Origin: Hepsetus odoe
Lineage: Eukaryota; Chordata; Actinopteri; Characiformes; Hepsetidae
Length of the DNA stretch: 64,000 bases
Assembly: GCA_017165825.1 (NCBI GenBank)
Contig: CM029370.1
Coordinates: 11,855,267 to 11,919,266 of the forward strand
Direction: 5' to 3'
A program made the translations under genes and the position numbers. Under the pieces are notes generated by a model, which saw only the letters and a list, made by a program, of their open reading frames with translations, was not told the DNA's origin and searched no databases. How positions within the stretch are numbered: the stretch's first letter is position 1; each line of letters opens with the position of its first letter. Below, in pieces: positions 42,478 through 55,399 of the stretch.

Positions 42478-43866
42478 CTGTGAGAGAGTGGAGACATCAG
42501 TCAGCCAATGAGTTCAAGTTTAGAGGCACTCGGTCATTCACATAATCCAATACTCACAAATCAACAGCAGCAAGGCAGCAGGGTTAAGTGAGACAGTCCA
42601 GGAAACTGATTCACATAAGCTTGGGGAAGCCAGCTAATGGCATCTATTCTATGTATTTAAACATAATCACAAAACAGTAACCAGAAGGAATGAATGACGT
42701 GGCATAGAGGAGGAAAGAAAAAAACACTGCCAACTGCTAAATTGTTTCTGACAGAAAAATCAATGATGTGTCCAAACCCATGCGCATGAAGACACTACAA
42801 TGATCGCATGTCTTTCTGCTCATAAACCAGTAAAAGTTCAAGAGACATGGCCCAAGTTGTTGGAGCACAACAGTCAGATGACTCCATGTAACACACAGCC
42901 TGAGGTGACCGTTTCATTAACACATGTAGTCAGTGGCTCCTTACTGCGGCACCATAAATCTGCTATGAACCTAGTTGCTAATTGAAAGGCTCTTTTGATC
43001 TGCAGTGCTGTCCACCCATGAACGCATCCAGCTCATGGCTGTGAACATCAAGCTCAGCTGCCTCCGAAATCCCCACTCGAAAGGCTAATAAGCAAGAACT
43101 TCATGGTTACATCAAAATAAGGCTGAGCTTTGAATGAGTGCGTTTATGCAGCATTGAAAAGTAATCTGTGGGTTATTTTCTGCAGTGATGCATGACATGC
43201 TTTGCTGAGTTAGGGCAATTGGGGAGATTCCACAAGAACCATGCCATTAATGCACTTCTGGTGCACCCAGGCAGAGATGGAACAAAAGAGGTAATTTAAG
43301 GTAAAGCGGTAATACTGCAGAGAATAAGACTGAATGCAAACGCCTCTGATTACTTGCGTGAAAAATTCATAGGACTCTTTTATTCAAAGAAATCATTCCT
43401 CATTATTCGCCAACCAGTCAAAATCTACAACCACTAGGAGCTGTTTCAAGCTACTATTAAAGAAGTTCATGTCTGAAATATGACTCCAATAAAATCTACT
43501 GAGGTAAGCAATATAGCTTGCTTTGCATAGAGGTATTATTGACAAAGTCAACATGTCATTAACAAATAATGGGTTATTTTTCCTGTGCTGTTTACTTTTA
43601 AAAGCACCGCATTATATTCTCTACAGCATCAGGTGTCCTCGGATGCTTGTAGCCATAGAAACAGGACATGTACTAGTTCCCCGTATGGGAATCCTGCAGC
43701 ATGCATGGATAACTTAGACATACCCTTATATAACGCTAAAGCCATTCCAGACTCAAACACACCCACCTAAGAAAATCTGAAACCTTTAACAAACTCCAGA
43801 GCTGAACAAGGGTCTCCCATCATGGTATGTGTAGGCCAGGCTGTCTACCCCAGCTGGCTCCATTTT

Positions 43867-44150
43867 TTAAAGAAGAATACTCAAAACAGAGCACAACTCC
43901 TGAAGCAGTCTGTTCCAGTCTCGGCACCATAGTGCACCAAGGCTGTGTGTATTCCTTAAGGAAGTCAGCAGTGCTCTCCCACTCAGATGCTCCATTTGGT
44001 GTTTGAGGCCTGTCGCTGAGGGGGGCAGGAGCTTTGCAGCCTTGTCCTGGATCACTGCTTGGCTCGCAGGCGTGGGCAACTTTGATCTGTAGGGCCTGAA
44101 CAGGCTGCCATTGTAGGGCCTGCTGAAAAAACCTCCGGCAGCCTGTAAAC
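43867..44150 (-). other. Unassigned open stretch of moderate GC
   Basis: Part of a 166-codon minus ORF (43867-44367). The downstream half (GIRGLQAAGGFFSRPYNGSL, LPTPASQAVIQDKAAKLLPP, HLSGRALLTSLRNTHSLGAL) lies in sequence with more GC than its surroundings. No known domain seen. It resembles neither NCOA1 nor the Tc1 families here. Possibly part of an unnamed interspersed repeat. Confidence 0.2.
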
Positions 44151-46389
44151 CCCTAATCCCCAACAGCCTCATTTTCAGTATTTTACCTGAAACTGGCATA
44201 TTTAATACAAGCAAGGAATCCATAGAAACTAGGCCAGGTTCAAATGTTAAATGAAACGGTACCAGGGCCGGACTACTTAGGGTGTACTGATGGAAAACAA
44301 GTCCAGCACTCACGCAATACAAGGCCACCAAATACTGCCTTATGGTGCAGCAGAAAAATAAAAGCATACTCAGGTTTTCAAAAGAGCTAGAAATTTGTGT
44401 ACTTTAAAGTGCTACAAGCTATGGGCAATTAGCTGAAAATTACTTGTTCTTGAGATAGAATTATTTGCAACACTTAAGCACTTGAATATTGAAGAATACA
44501 GAAGGGAAGCATTCTATTTCTTCCTATTAGTCTATTTCTATTGCTCAATTTAGAGTGTATTTTGAGTTACAAGGTGGCATAAGACACTTGAGTTTGGCAA
44601 AGTGTAGTAGCACATTAGCTTTCCAATTATCCAGCTGAATAAAAAAAATAAAGAAAAAATAAAATACTTCTAACTTTGTACCTTAAAGTATAAACAAGAA
44701 TAGACTTAAGCATGTGTTCATGAACAAACTGTCGCTGGTTGGGAAGGTATCATGCAACAAGCAGAATTCATAGTGAAGCTTTCTAAAGTTCTCAAGCACA
44801 ACATTGTTAAACAATATTTGAATCTGGAACACAGTGAAGCACGGTTTTGGGAAAATCATGATGTGTGATGGTTTCTCTACAAAGAAAGATGAAATAATTA
44901 TAGGAAAATTCAATTTCTTTTGGGGGATAAACATGGGAAATTTAAAACAACCAACTCATTCATGCATCCAAAATCACTCAAGACTTCATATCTAAAATAG
45001 GGAAATGTGCTTTCAACTGAGAATTTTAATCCCCTATGTTGCAAAAGAGGGAATAGCTACTTTTGCCAAAAAGCATTGCAAAAACAAATGTTTAAGGTGA
45101 TGTCTGCATTTATTTTTTCAATCGTTAAGTTTATGCTCATATATGATGCTTTCATTTTACATTAGATTACTTCTTGGAGTGGTGAGAGTACCCACTGTCC
45201 AAGAACGGTAATTTAATAGATCCGGAACTAACACGCGTATTATTTTCAGTTTCAGATTCAGATTCAAGCTCCTCCTCTAAAAATCAAACATGGCACAAGC
45301 GATGATTACAAAGACATTAGCTTGTATTAACTGTCTTAAGAGACAGTTAGCATCCTAGGGCCAGCATTCAATTCTGCTCAGCCAAAAACATCTACATAGA
45401 CCAACAGCCTTTATTGGAACTGAACAGCTAAGTGCTATGTGCTATGACCTTTATCTGGACAAGCCTTTTTAACAGGACATAATTTTAAAAATTGAGAAAA
45501 ACTGGAGGAAGAACCCTTGGGAAGAACCAAGACTCAAAAGGGGAACCTCCTCTGGTCAACACAGGAAATAAAGAAGGAAAAGAGAGTGCATTCTAAAAGT
45601 GCATTTAATAAATTAATCAATTTATCGATGAGTTAGAGTCTGTAATTGGAAGTTTGATGAGCTAATTGTGGTGGTTCTGCTTGAGTGGGTGACGCTTTTG
45701 TTAATCTTAGTCTGTGGCAGCAGCTCATGCAGATGATCCAGTCTGATGTAGCTGATCTGAAGTGAGGAAAGCAATCTGATGCGAGTCATTTCGTCAACAC
45801 AGTGGAGTAGCTGGTATGGAGTTCAGGAAACCCTCACGGTAATTGACGGACTTGGCTGGGAGGCCTTTGCTTTCTGGAAATGCCTAAGCCGTCCACCGTA
45901 CAGGTGGTAGAGAGCCATCCATCTCAAACAGAGAGAGAGAAATTAGGCCCCTAAATGAATGGTAGATTGCCTGGCAGGCAGAAAGTCAGCCAAGGATTTA
46001 GCCAAATAAACAAAGTCAGTTTCAGACTGTTAGACTAGAAGCAGAGCCCGCTGTCAAAGAGCTGAGAACCAGGCAAACTCATGATGGCCTTCTCACACAT
46101 TTTGTTTTGGTTTGCTGCACTGCCACAACATGCTCTTTTTTTCTGCTAGCCTGCCACAGGTTGACTAAAGCAACAGGTTATCTACACGTCTATCAACATG
46201 CAAATCACCCAAACCAAAAAAAAACACTTTAAACATGGAGTCTTTTGGGCTTACAGTACTCTTTGCCATGTTACAATAATGCAGCGATACACTGCATTTC
46301 TTTTTTTAAACAGCTGCTTCCAATGAGCATGAAGCAGATTTCATACTGATGTAAGAGTTTTTGATTGATTAACCAGTTTCTCAGATATT

Positions 46390-47285
46390 CATTGGCTTAA
46401 GAAAGTATATCCCCTTCAGCTTTTTCATAGTTGTGTTGCAAACTGATACTATCATCATTTAAATACTTTTTTCCTCATTATTCTACACTCTAAACCACAT
46501 TATGGAAAAAAATAAATGACATTTTTGTATATTTAAAAGAACAAAACTGAAATGTCACATTTACATCAATATTCAGACCCTTTACAGCAGCAGCAATTAC
46601 AGCCTTGAGTCTTTTTGGGTTTGCACACCTGGACTGGAGGATTTTCTTACCATTTTCTTTGCAAATTCTCCCAAATTCAGTAAGGTTGGATGGGGACTGT
46701 CAGTGGAAAGCAATGTTCAGGTCCCTCTAGAGACATTTAACAGGGTTTAAGTCAGAGCTCTGGCTGGGGCACTCTAGGACATTCTCAGAGTTGTCCCTAA
46801 ACTACTCCTGTTTTGTCTTCGTTGCGTGCTTTGGGTCACTGTCATGCTGGAAGGTGAACATTCGACCCAGTCTGAGGTCCTAAGCCCTGTGTAACAGGTT
46901 TTCATTGAGGATATTTCTGCATTTTGCTCCATATAGCTTTCCTCTCAACCCTGACCAGTCTCACAGTCCCTGCTTTTGAAAAACATCTCCACAGCATGAT
47001 GCTGCCACCCACTAACACTTCAGCAGCGATCAAGAGAAACAGGAGGCACCTGAGCTAAATTTCAGGTGTTGTTGCAAAAGGTCTAAATACTTATGTAAAT
47101 GTGATATTTAATTTTAAACATTAATTTAAAAAAATAAGTTTCCACTTTGTCATTATGGGGTTATGAGTTTAGATTAATGGGGTAAATTAATTAAACGATT
47201 GCAGTATCAAGCTACAACATGACTAAATTGAAAAAAAAAATAAATAAAAAAGTGGAGGTGGTCTGAAAACTTACTGAAGCCACTG
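46390..47285 (-). mobile_element. Decayed, internally deleted Tc1 transposon, family 4
   Basis: The + strand carries ctctggctggggcactctag, gggtcactgtcatgctggaa and cacagcatgatgctgccacc, the antisense of a common teleost Tc1 transposase (first catalytic region onward). It then jumps to gaaacaggaggcacctgagc, so most of the DNA-binding half is deleted. The ends (gaaagtatatccccttcag at left, gtctgaaaacttactgaag at right) are eroded inverted repeats. Element edges are approximate. Confidence 0.75.
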
Positions 47286-47629
47286 TGCATTTCCAAGCTA
47301 AACAGTAAGAGTAATGTATGTGAATATCCAGAAACAAAAACATTGTCTTGTGTTACTCTACTTCCCTTCTCTACATCCAGGACCATGACCATAACGCTCC
47401 AGAAAACAATGCACTGTATCAACACCTCACATTAACTATTGGAAAGATGTTAGTTCCCTAAATGCTAATCCGAGAGTCAAACAAGTGACAAGAGCTGGTT
47501 AGGATTTCCAAGACAGTATACAGTGATCAAACTTTGAGATTTTGCTTTATTGAATTATTTATACCTAAAATGAAATGTTTACCATGATATTGGCTCACTG
47601 GGAGATATAAGAAGGCAACAAAATGTATC

Positions 47630-47715
47630 TAAGCACTTTCTGGCCAGGTCGCCAGTCCATCACAGGGCATCACAGAGACATAGACAAACCCATTCTCTCC
47701 CTCTCACTCACACAC
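47630..47715. repeat. Eroded interspersed repeat fragment (L2-like)
   Basis: ggtcgccagtccatcacagg followed by gcatcacagagacatagaca and a CTCACTCACACACA tail is a common teleost interspersed motif often found with L2 ends. Short; family uncertain. Confidence 0.45.
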
Positions 47716-47728
47716 ACCCCTCTACCTT

Positions 47729-47729
<1 letters not shown>

Positions 47730-47763
<34 letters not shown>

Positions 47764-47818
47764 CACATCATTGCTGAACTAGATAGATACTGTGATATAG
47801 AATGGGCCTAAGTATACC

Positions 47819-47860
<42 letters not shown>

Positions 47861-47994
47861 GAAACACCAGATATGCTATGAATATAGTTTATTCCCATAA
47901 TACTCCTTTTGGGGGAGTGGGAAGAGGAAAAAAAAAAAAACTGAAAACTCGACAGGACTTGATATTCCAAAGTTGTGTGTGTGTGTGTGTGTGT
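47730..47994. repeat. Cluster of simple repeats: (TA)n, poly-A, (GT)n
   Basis: (TA)n at 47730-47754, an uninterrupted 38-base poly-A at 47821-47858, and (GT)n at 47974-47994. ORFs across this stretch are artefacts. Confidence 0.9.
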
Positions 47995-49254
47995 ATTATA
48001 ATTATATATAAAAACTTTGCTTGACTATGATGAATAAACTGCATGAAATAGAATAAATAAAAATTAAACAAACCATAGCCAAAGAGATTTTAAGAGCGCT
48101 TTACTTGCAATTATGATGGGCATAATGCTCATTATCAAAATTTATCATGAAACCTAATATCATGGTGTGTCAGCACAGTATGGATAGTATGAAGTTCAAT
48201 CATATCCCGCAACACCTTTGCTTTAGGCTGACTGTTTTTTAAGCATAATTTGAGCCGCCCACATTAGGCAAACAAATTTGTTAATATCACAAGGGACGTG
48301 ACAACAACTCCTCTATGAAACTCTTGTTTTAACACTTTGCAGGAGTATGTCATACAGGCATACGATCGCATGTAGCTCACAACCAGTGTAAATAAACAAA
48401 TAAATCAGACCCCCACTTCATTCGTCAATGATCAGGACCCACACAGGAGCACAAGTGAGAAAGTTTTATTAATGTAGTGGATTGTTCCCAAGACAGCAGT
48501 GGCACTGGCTTAGTAGTAACATGTTTGAGCGTGGCTGTAAACAATCAGTGGATCACACACGGCTGTAAAGATTTAAAAGAACTCTCTTTTAGACTGAATA
48601 GACCACCAACCAGAAACATGACAATAATGATGAACTAGAGGAGGTTTAATGCAAACAGTGTCCCAGGAAAGGAACCATGACTAATAAATTTGCATCTACA
48701 AGGTAAACCAACAGGTTAGAGGAGTCTAAGGACAGAGAAAATGTGGACAGCATTTTACCCTTAGAGGAGGGTACTCAAGCAGTAATCTGTGCTACAAATA
48801 TGACCCATGTGAATCACCATAGTAACAAAAAAACAATGACTTATATGGACATTTTGGGGGCTGCATCACAAAGGTCAAGCATGCTGAGCTTTCTTCAGCA
48901 GGTTGATGCCTTACAGAATTAATGTTAATGCTTCATTTTTTTAAAATGTGTTTTAACACTTAGTTTCATATTTTCTAAGATGTGCTGAAAAAACATCAAA
49001 TCAAATCATTCTATACTGCACATACGCTTTTAAAGATACCAGCACAAAACATTGAAATGCCACCATCGCGTCAGCATCACTACTGTGCTGAGAAAAAATA
49101 AATAAATCCCTTAGTCACTCGTGTTTCTGATAATTGATTGATCACATTGGGGTAAAGGGGTCTCACATATTATAGAGAAAAAGATGGACTATAGTCTTAA
49201 CTACAAATTAAAAAGCACACAAATTTTGTTGTGCAAATGATACAATGAACAGCA

Positions 49255-49515
49255 GGTATATACAAAAAGTAGGTTTACCTAATGTAGTAACGTTTAGGTA
49301 AAAGGTGCCAAAGCAAGCTCTAAAAGTTTTCATGGTGCATCCTGGTGCCATCTCTTCTCCATGTAAGATGGACACACACCTAGCTGTCCACAAGATGCAA
49401 AAGAAATCTGTTGCTCATTGGTCCAGGGGTCATTTTTCCATACCTATTCTAGACAACTTTCAGGTGGACAGGAGTTAAGTAAGGGCACTCTGACTGGTCT
49501 GCAGCTACACATTAA
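49255..49515 (-). mobile_element. Decayed Tc1/mariner fragment, family 2, copy b
   Basis: gcatcctggtgccatctctt, then ttgctcattggtccagggg and actctgactggtctgcagct match the family 2 internal sequence also present (diverged) at 55400-56055. No ends remain. Confidence 0.6.
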
Positions 49516-49533
49516 TATTTATATTACCCACAT

Positions 49534-49558
49534 ACACACACACACACACACACACACA
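49534..49558. repeat. (CA)n microsatellite
   Basis: Pure CA tract directly after the Tc1 family 2 fragment. Confidence 0.9.
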
Positions 49559-50299
49559 TAAAAGCATCCTCTTATCTTCCCACAAAAAAAGATATGCAAG
49601 TTCCTGGAACTGTCTCAACTCTCTTTTTGTTTATGATGTAACCACATCAGGGCTTGCAACTATCCCACTGATATATGTAAATATATATATTATATGAGGA
49701 AGAAAAAATTATAATTTGGCACACAAAACACAAACTGGGGCATCTTTGCATTTCTCTATCTTTTTGAAGCTAATTAAAGGTGCCAAGCAAAATAAAACTA
49801 AAGTAAGCTTTTCAGCAAGTCAGCGTGCACTTTACTGGACAAAATGAATTCATCACATGTACCCAACCAGATAGAGAGCGAAATAAGCATGCAAACACAC
49901 ATGACCAAACTTCTCCAGACACATATAGCAACATATAATGTAACGGAAACAAACCCTTCTACATAGTTGGTTTCATCTTCAATGACCCACAATTGCATTT
50001 TAAGTGCATAACATTGTCCAGCCGCCTTCTATGTCAAACTTGAGTGCACTTAGTCATAAACAGACACCTAAACTTGGTGAACTCGCTTAGCAAACATGTG
50101 CAAACTCCCCGCACTCTCCCCCCTGAGCAGGGAAACAAACTTATAAAGCCATAGGAGGCCTTCAACCCTTCTTTTCAAATGCATGCAAGCACACATGACC
50201 TACAGCTAAACAACCTGCGACAAGGAGAGGAAAGAAAGGGGGTGGGGGGGGTGGGAGGAACTCACTTTTTCAATCACACACATACATGCAGTTGCGCAC

Positions 50300-50338
50300 C
50301 TGAAACTGGGCTGTTGTGGCCTTAGGATCCAAGCAGCT
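50300..50338 (-). other. NCOA1: Candidate 5' non-coding exon of NCOA1 (39 nt)
   Basis: On the minus strand a strong acceptor (cgctgtttttccctcag) is followed by 39 nt starting AGCTGCTTGGATCCTAAGGC and a donor CAG|GTGCGC. It lies upstream of the start-codon exon. If spliced to 42477 it would extend the 5' UTR. Predicted from splice signals only; no transcript seen. The 39 nt are open in phase 0 and continue the upstream ORF described in the findings. Confidence 0.45.
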
Positions 50339-53300
50339 CTGAGGGAAAAACAGCGAGGTAGGCTCCGTTAGCTCAACTAACAAGAATGGCACTAAACCCT
50401 CCAGCCACACAAGTTCGGGCCCAGGGTTCCTCCATTCTGCAGGCATGGGGAGGCAGGGGGTTGTGGGAGGGTGCTCCTTTTCAAGCTTCTTGCCTGAGCT
50501 GCCTTAATCACCTCGCGCGCAGGCAGAAAAGGCAATGCATATCGTTGAGGGAGAAGGACGGACCACAGCACATCAAGGGAAAGGGGAGGGAGAGCATTGT
50601 TTACACACTCCACTCCAGCAGCCACACCAGGAGAAAGAGAGAGAAGCCTAGAAAAATACGCCTGGAAGAGAAGGATAACTCAATGGGGGAAGAGGCCCCT
50701 CGTAGAGGAGCCCAGGGTGGAGAAGTGGAAAAGGGGGGAGGAGGAGGTAGCAAGCCAGTTTCATAACAGACGAGTCCCATGCTCGGCTGAACACATACAC
50801 ACCCCTCCCCCTCTGTCCCTCGCAAGAATGGTTCGCTCCAGGAGAAAGCCGCGCAGTCACTGTTGCTGACTACCTCCTATCAGCAATATAGGCCAAGAGA
50901 GAAAATGCATACTGCTCCAGAAAATACAAACTCTGCATGGTAACAGATGCTACAGGAAGAGAACTAACTTTTGATAACCGATGTGGTACAGAAGTGCACA
51001 TTCATTGTCTCATCAGAGCTCCTTATTGCACAGGAACTGAACACCAACAATCTAAAGAAAATATTCAAGAGGGGTACATTTTGCTCTTTACTGTACGCTG
51101 CTCAGTTCAATTAGTGATCTTAAAGAAATACCATTTGCACTCTGGAGGAGCAATCTTTCACTTTTGTCAACAGAAGAATTCATGCCATTACTCTGCATTT
51201 TACACGGCTCATTTAGCTACGGCTCTGTAGAGCGCCACACCACCCTGGGACTCAGATTACAATCCTGATACCACAGAAGCATTCACCACCTCATGACCAT
51301 CCGTCTTCATTGCTCGTCTTAGGGTTGCTTAAACACCAGACCATTCTTTTGTGCGCTTGCTCTCTTTGTAAATAAGGCTCAAAGAATGTCCTATAAACCC
51401 AGACCTAATTTGTCTACTCTCGAGACTCTTAAACACCCCATTCGTGTCATGGTGCCAGGAGACAGTAAATCTATAGGTTCAAAACTGACCTGTCAAACTC
51501 AGCAACAAAAGAGTTCACCGCCAGTTCCACTGATAACCTTGTGCAATCAGCTGCTCAGAACGCATCAAGAATAAGCACACATACATATCCATTCTTTTCA
51601 CTTTCAGAATGAAACTAATTATCCTAATCACACTTGATGACACAGTAAATGGCTTTCAAGATTTAAAAAGGAACCATTCCAATAACGTGTGATTTAAAAT
51701 CACAGGCGGAGTGCTTCAAGCAAGAATAATGAAAAACTGTAAACTGAAACTGTTCAAAAATGCCTTAACTGTTTTAAGAAAACAATTAAACTCATACACG
51801 GTCAGAGAAAAACTAACTTTTTGGGTACAAACACTGCGGTAGACCACACGTTACTTTTCCCTTCCTATATTTATACTAATAACTGTTTCTCAAGAACTCC
51901 CTTTGTAATGGCATTTGATTTATCCATTCAACATGTACATGTACATCTTAAAATTACCATCTTTCCACTTTTTAATTTTAATTGAATGCATTAACAGTTT
52001 TTTTTTACTCTTCTGAAATACATCATTTAAAAAAAAATCTTTTCACATCTTTCTTGTTAGAATTTCTCATTACTTCTCTCACACCCTCCTTGAGCTTGCA
52101 TCTTCAACACTGCTGGAATTCGTTAAATAGAACAAACAATCACACTACAGCGAGCAGCTGTTAAGTTGCTGATGCTCGGCTTGACGTGAGGCCAGGCCCA
52201 GAGAAGGTGTTATTGTACCTCTGAGAGTCCATTTCCAATATTTACCAGAACAGAACCTTTGTTACCTACTATTGATGAGAAATCATGGGAAATATTACTT
52301 TCTACATGTCGTCATGTCAGTGTGGTCTTCAAATTTTGCACCCTTCACTGAGGCTTTATCTTCCGTTTCCAAGGTTCTGAAAAATGTTTAACCCAGATAA
52401 AGTCAAGCTGTCTTGCTGGGGGGCGGCATGGAGTAGCCATGTGATTGGGCAGGTTAGCTAGCTGAGTAAAATGTCACAGTCTATTTGACAAGACCTACCT
52501 GTTGAAGGAGTCTTGAAGTAGGGGGAGTGGGCAATGCCTGCCTTTGTCCCCCAATGCATACTGTTTGATACATCCAAAGTTTACGCCCAAAGCCAGGATG
52601 TTTACTCTAGAAAGGAAGTGGTGCTCCTCGGAGGGAGGTAGCAGTACTCCAGTGCTTCACTGCTACAGCACGTGGACTTTGCCTATCTGCCCAATAATAA
52701 AAAAAAAACCTTCTGATACTCATTTCACTTCTTTGGACAGTAACACATGTACGTGCACTTAGACGAAGCCTAGAATTCCCCCAATACTGATCAGCCTTCT
52801 GTAAAAATACCAAAATCTGGAACCAATATAGACATTCATAATATATTAACAACAAGTGGGGGAAACTGAATTTTATCCATTATCTCTCCAATGGTATTAA
52901 TAATAAGAACAGATTGTAATTAAAAATTCACCACATTATTTTCAGCTTGTGCACATCTAGCCATTAGTGTTAGACAAGTCCATACAGTCAAAAGAACAGA
53001 ACCCAAAGTGCTGGTTTGATTTCCTGTCCACGAATAAACACCACTGCCAAACTAAAAAAAATAAGAATAAATGTAGAATGATTTCAGCCTTATATCAGTA
53101 CAAGCAGATAATTACTTGCATAGTTCTACTAGATGACATTTAATGCTAACGTGTTGCTAGGCTACTGTGCTAAAATATCAGTTTCTTATGCATCTTATGC
53201 ATCTGTAACTATAAAGAAATTTCCCCCATCATTCCAATGTAGGTGGTTCTAACCCAATTTTTTTTTTTCTACATTGGTATAAATCAGCATGTGTTTTATG

Positions 53301-53393
53301 AAACATTGAATATGCGCTTTGACACAAAACTCTCACTTCAGTTTATCCCTACCTATTGACACACACATATAATATATATATATGTATGTATAT

Positions 53394-53403
53394 ATGTATA
53401 CAT

Positions 53404-53453
<50 letters not shown>

Positions 53454-53461
53454 ATGTATAT
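53394..53461. repeat. Compound palindrome of CA, TA and TG tracts
   Basis: tatacatacacacacacaca, then a TA run, then a mirror TGTG tract ending tgtgtatgtata. The two sides are reverse complements, so the segment can fold into one long hairpin. It directly abuts miniature element copy 3. Confidence 0.8.
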
Positions 53462-53462
53462 A

Positions 53463-54016
53463 CAGTACTGTGCAAAAGTTTTAGGCAGGTGTAGAAAAAA
53501 TGCTGTAAACAAAGAATGCTTTCAGAAATATAAATAATGACTGCTTATTTTTTTTTATCAATTTACAAAATGCAAAGTGAGCGAAAAAAAGAAAAATCTA
53601 AATCAAATCAATATTTGGTGTTACTACCATTTGCCTTCAAACCAGCATCAATTCTTCTGGCCCCCACAGAGCCCTGATCTCAACATAATCCAGTGTGTCT
53701 GGGATTACATGAAGAGACAGAAGGATGTGAGGAAGCCTACATCCACAAAAGATCTGTGGTTAGTTCTCCAAGATGTTTGGAACAACCTACCAGCTGAGTT
53801 CCTTCAAAAACTGTGTGCAAGTGTACCTAGAAGAACTGATGCTGTTTTGAAGGCAAAGGGTGGTCACACCAAATGCTGATTTTATTTAGATTTCTCTTTT
53901 GTTCATTCACTGCATTTTGTTGATTGATGAAAATAAATGATTAAAACTTCCATTTTTGAAAGCATATTGTTTACAGCATTTTTTTCACACCTGCCTAAAA
54001 CTTTTGCACAGTACTG
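53463..54016 (+). mobile_element. Miniature Tc1-derived element, copy 3 (554 bp)
   Basis: Begins CAGTACTGTGCAAAAGTTTT after TA (53461-53462) and ends with the inverted match at 54016; the right flank reads TG, probably a mutated TA. It keeps a + strand transposase tail: WPPQSPDLNIIQCVWDYMKR, VLQDVWNNLPAEFLQKLC, then VLKAKGGHTKC. The catalytic E of the IIECVW motif is Q here. Same internal deletion type as copy 2, opposite orientation. Confidence 0.92.
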
Positions 54017-54135
54017 TGTATATGTTTGTTGTGTCTGATGTCCTATGTGTAGCACCAGGGTCCTTGCGGAACGTTATTTCGTTTCACTATGTACTGTGTA
54101 TATGGCTGAAATGACAAAATCCTACTTGACTTGAT
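54017..54135 (+). repeat. Retroposon 3' tail-like fragment
   Basis: agcaccagggtccttgcgga, acgttatttcgtttcactat, then ggctgaaatgacaaaatcc and acttgacttga. This order is typical of a common teleost retroposon 3' end (family not named). It follows miniature copy 3 directly. Confidence 0.5.
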
Positions 54136-55399
54136 ATATACATATATTTTACACACACACACGTACGTCAAGGAATAGTTCTCCATGCTTAATTAAGGAC
54201 AGTGTTGGCTCTTGTTGTCAGTCTAACCCCTATACATGACCAGTCTTGACCAGAGGGTTGTTTTAGTTTGGCAAGCCATATAGTGGCATACATATAAATC
54301 ATTTCATATGTAATCTTTTAAGATATGAAGCAGTGAAGAAACAGGTGCAGAAGATTTTATATTATCTTACATGGTCTACTTATCAGTTATTATTATTCCT
54401 TTAGAAAATCCCTTTATAAATGAGAACAAAAATGAGAACAAAAAAAAAAAAAAACCCAACCCAACACATTAAAGTATCTCTGAATGTTAATGTAAAGCAC
54501 AGAGAAGGTGTAGCGGAATGAATGTGGAAGCTGGTGGATGAGGATAGGGCTTGGAGCAGGTGGCAGAACTGTTTCACACAGTTTCATTATCACATCAGCC
54601 CTAGGAGGAAACCCAGACCTACTGGTGGATATATCAGGCAAAACTAATTGGCCTTCTTTCAAATTGGATTGAGAGCCTTTATGCCTCTGATTAATTCGTG
54701 GAGGCAACCCACTTCAATGTAAAGGAGGGGGCTGCCAGTTCAGGTGGTTTCCTAGCGACTCTTACACTCTGATATTAATCACAGGATTTAAAAGAGCATT
54801 CAAGTTACTAGACACTAACATGTCTTACATTTGTAAAATTTACATATATTATAAATTGAAATAACAATTTAGTTTATGAAAATTGGCAAATAAAAATAAT
54901 ATTCACTTATTCCCTTCGACCAGTCTACTTAAAGTGAATTTTTGAGGGGGAAAAAAAAGCATTACATGACTTTCCTGCACATGAAAGGTCTGGTGATCAC
55001 ATGGGCTGAGACAAATTTCAACTACTGCAAGGAAGATTGGGTGACATGACAAAGATATAACATAACACTTCAAATCATTTTCACAATACTTGATGTGCAT
55101 CATGAGAAGTTTTTCTTGAGGTTGGTTAGCTTTGGGCAGTGTATGGAATCATCCATCCATCAATCTATCAAAGCATATCATCAGCTAAGAACTGAATCAA
55201 AGTATTTCAGGTATCCGTGCCAAAGCTTTAAATTAAAGATTAAGATTTGAAGTTAAAGAAAAGCTAAATGTAATATTGGTAAAAGAAACCAAAGTGCTTT
55301 AAAGCACTTTAATTTGTATGAAGTAAATCTCATCTTGATTAAAGCATATTCTAAACCACATATTTGAATTCTGAACACAAAACAAATTAATCTGTAGTA

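Larger units (their letters stand above)
42478..50299 (-). other. Probable 5' non-coding intron of NCOA1
   Basis: Between the start-codon exon and the candidate 39-nt upstream exon. It contains a decayed Tc1 element (46390-47285), decayed Tc1 fragment (49255-49515), an L2-like scrap near 47630-47715, microsatellites and an unassigned ORF (43867-44150). No further protein-coding exon recognised. Confidence 0.5.

Noticed and set aside
50597..50869. Overlapping 70-126-codon ORFs on both strands in the purine-rich patch
   Set aside because: Low-complexity, mutually overlapping frames with no domain or splice structure.
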